NCBI GenBank assembly: GCA_021107195.1
Contig: JAIOTF010000248.1
Coordinates: 1-22,822 of the forward strand
Source of the DNA: Anaerolineaceae bacterium
GTDB taxonomy: Bacteria; Chloroflexota; Anaerolineae; Anaerolineales; Anaerolineaceae
Length of the DNA: 22,822 bases
Direction of reading: 5' to 3'
Part shown: in pieces, positions 22,339-22,822 of the stretch
How positions within the stretch are numbered: position 1 is the stretch's first letter
Layout: the number at the start of each line of letters is the position of its first letter
Notes under the pieces: model-generated
What the model saw: only the letters and a program-made list of their open reading frames with translations
Told to the model about the DNA's origin: nothing
Database searches by the model: none
Translations under genes and position numbers: made by a program

Positions 22339-22822
22339 ATGCAGGTGATTTATCCTTTTACGGCTATCGTAGGCCAGGAGCGCATGAAGCGCGCTTTGAT
22401 CCTCAATGCTGTTGATACACGTATTGGCGGGGTGTTGATCCGCGGTGAGCGCGGCACAGCCAAATCCACCGCGGCGCGCGCCCTGGCAGAGTTGTTGCCG
22501 CAGGTTAGGGTGGTCAGCGACTGCCGTTTCAACTGTAATCCTGACGCCCCCCTGACCTGGTGTACGGAGTGCCGTGAGCGGGTAGACCGCGGCGAAGAGC
22601 TGCCGGTGGACTTGCGCCAGACATCATTTGTCAACCTGCCCGTTTCGGCCACCGAAGACCGCGTGATCGGCACGCTGGATATTGAAAAAGCGATCCAGAA
22701 AGGCGTGCGGCGCTTTGAGTCAGGCGTTCTGGCTGCGGCCAATCGCGGTTTGCTTTACATTGATGAAGTTAACCTGCTGGATGACCATGTGGTCGATGTC
22801 CTCCTTGACTCGGCGGCGATGG
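22339..22822 (+). CDS. magnesium-chelatase-type AAA+ ATPase (BchI/ChlI-like), 5' part
   Basis: Cut by the window edge; 161 codons are visible. AAA+ ATPase of the chelatase I family: FTAIVGQE near the start, a Walker A GERGTAKST (36-44, where GDRGTGKST is usual), and Walker B GLLYIDEVNLLDDHVVDVLLD near 138-158. A Cys-rich insert follows Walker A: C62, C66, C75 and C78 (CX3C, then NPD and WCTEC), which could bind zinc. Such genes often encode the ATPase part of a BchI-BchD fusion used for magnesium or cobalt insertion, for example in cobalamin synthesis. Which metal, and whether a VWA domain follows, cannot be seen here. Confidence 0.9.
   Translation, partial: MQVIYPFTAIVGQERMKRALILNAVDTRIGGVLIRGERGTAKSTAARALAELLPQVRVVSDCRFNCNPDAPLTWCTECRERVDRGEELPVDLRQTSFVNLPVSATEDRVIGTLDIEKAIQKGVRRFESGVLAAANRGLLYIDEVNLLDDHVVDVLLDSAAM

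Overview
The window looks like a bacterial chromosome segment from the Chloroflexota, most likely an Anaerolineae-type organism. This rests on general style, not on a marker gene. Several proteins are anchored by one N-terminal helix followed by a Thr/Pro-rich linker. Intergenic palindromes of the GGCGCAGCATGCTGCGCC and CCTCCC..GGGAGG kinds are present. Most genes are housekeeping genes in short runs with SD-type ribosome sites. There is no intact RNA gene and no CRISPR array.

Left edge (1-2600): a secreted lipoprotein with an internal duplication and a terminal calcium-binding-type repeat. It is followed by a gene-poor stretch that ends in the 3' part of a tRNA-Asn(GTT) gene with its terminator. 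The 5' half of the tRNA is missing, so this looks like the displaced end of an integrated element lying to the left.

2655-12498, all on the minus strand: a TrkA-domain channel-like protein without a recognisable selectivity filter; glmS, with its own good promoter; a membrane-anchored protein with a Thr-rich linker; a receiver-PAS protein ending in a degenerate histidine kinase; a canonical Cache-HAMP sensor kinase that overlaps it by 4 bp; a small two-helix membrane protein; and a ComM/YifB AAA+ ATPase whose promoter predicts a leaderless mRNA. The sensor kinase and the receiver protein form one two-component pair.

12584-18852, also minus strand: polyphosphate kinase 2 and inorganic pyrophosphatase, which together handle polyphosphate and pyrophosphate. 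Next come a trypsin-like protease and a 95-residue partner that copies the protease's N-terminal domain, then a membrane-anchored M14 carboxypeptidase, a YdcF-type protein and a PatB/MalY C-S lyase.

18853-22822, plus strand after a divergent promoter region: an RlmI-like methyltransferase and proC in one operon closed by a strong terminator; a frameshifted P-loop kinase-like pseudogene; a roughly 142-bp foldback element; a Nudix hydrolase; and the start of a magnesium-chelatase-type ATPase cut by the window edge.

The most unusual items are the tRNA-Asn fragment, the receiver-pseudokinase, the protease with its free N-terminal domain, the channel without a filter, the foldback element, and the tandem 16-bp repeat abutting the pyrophosphatase promoter.
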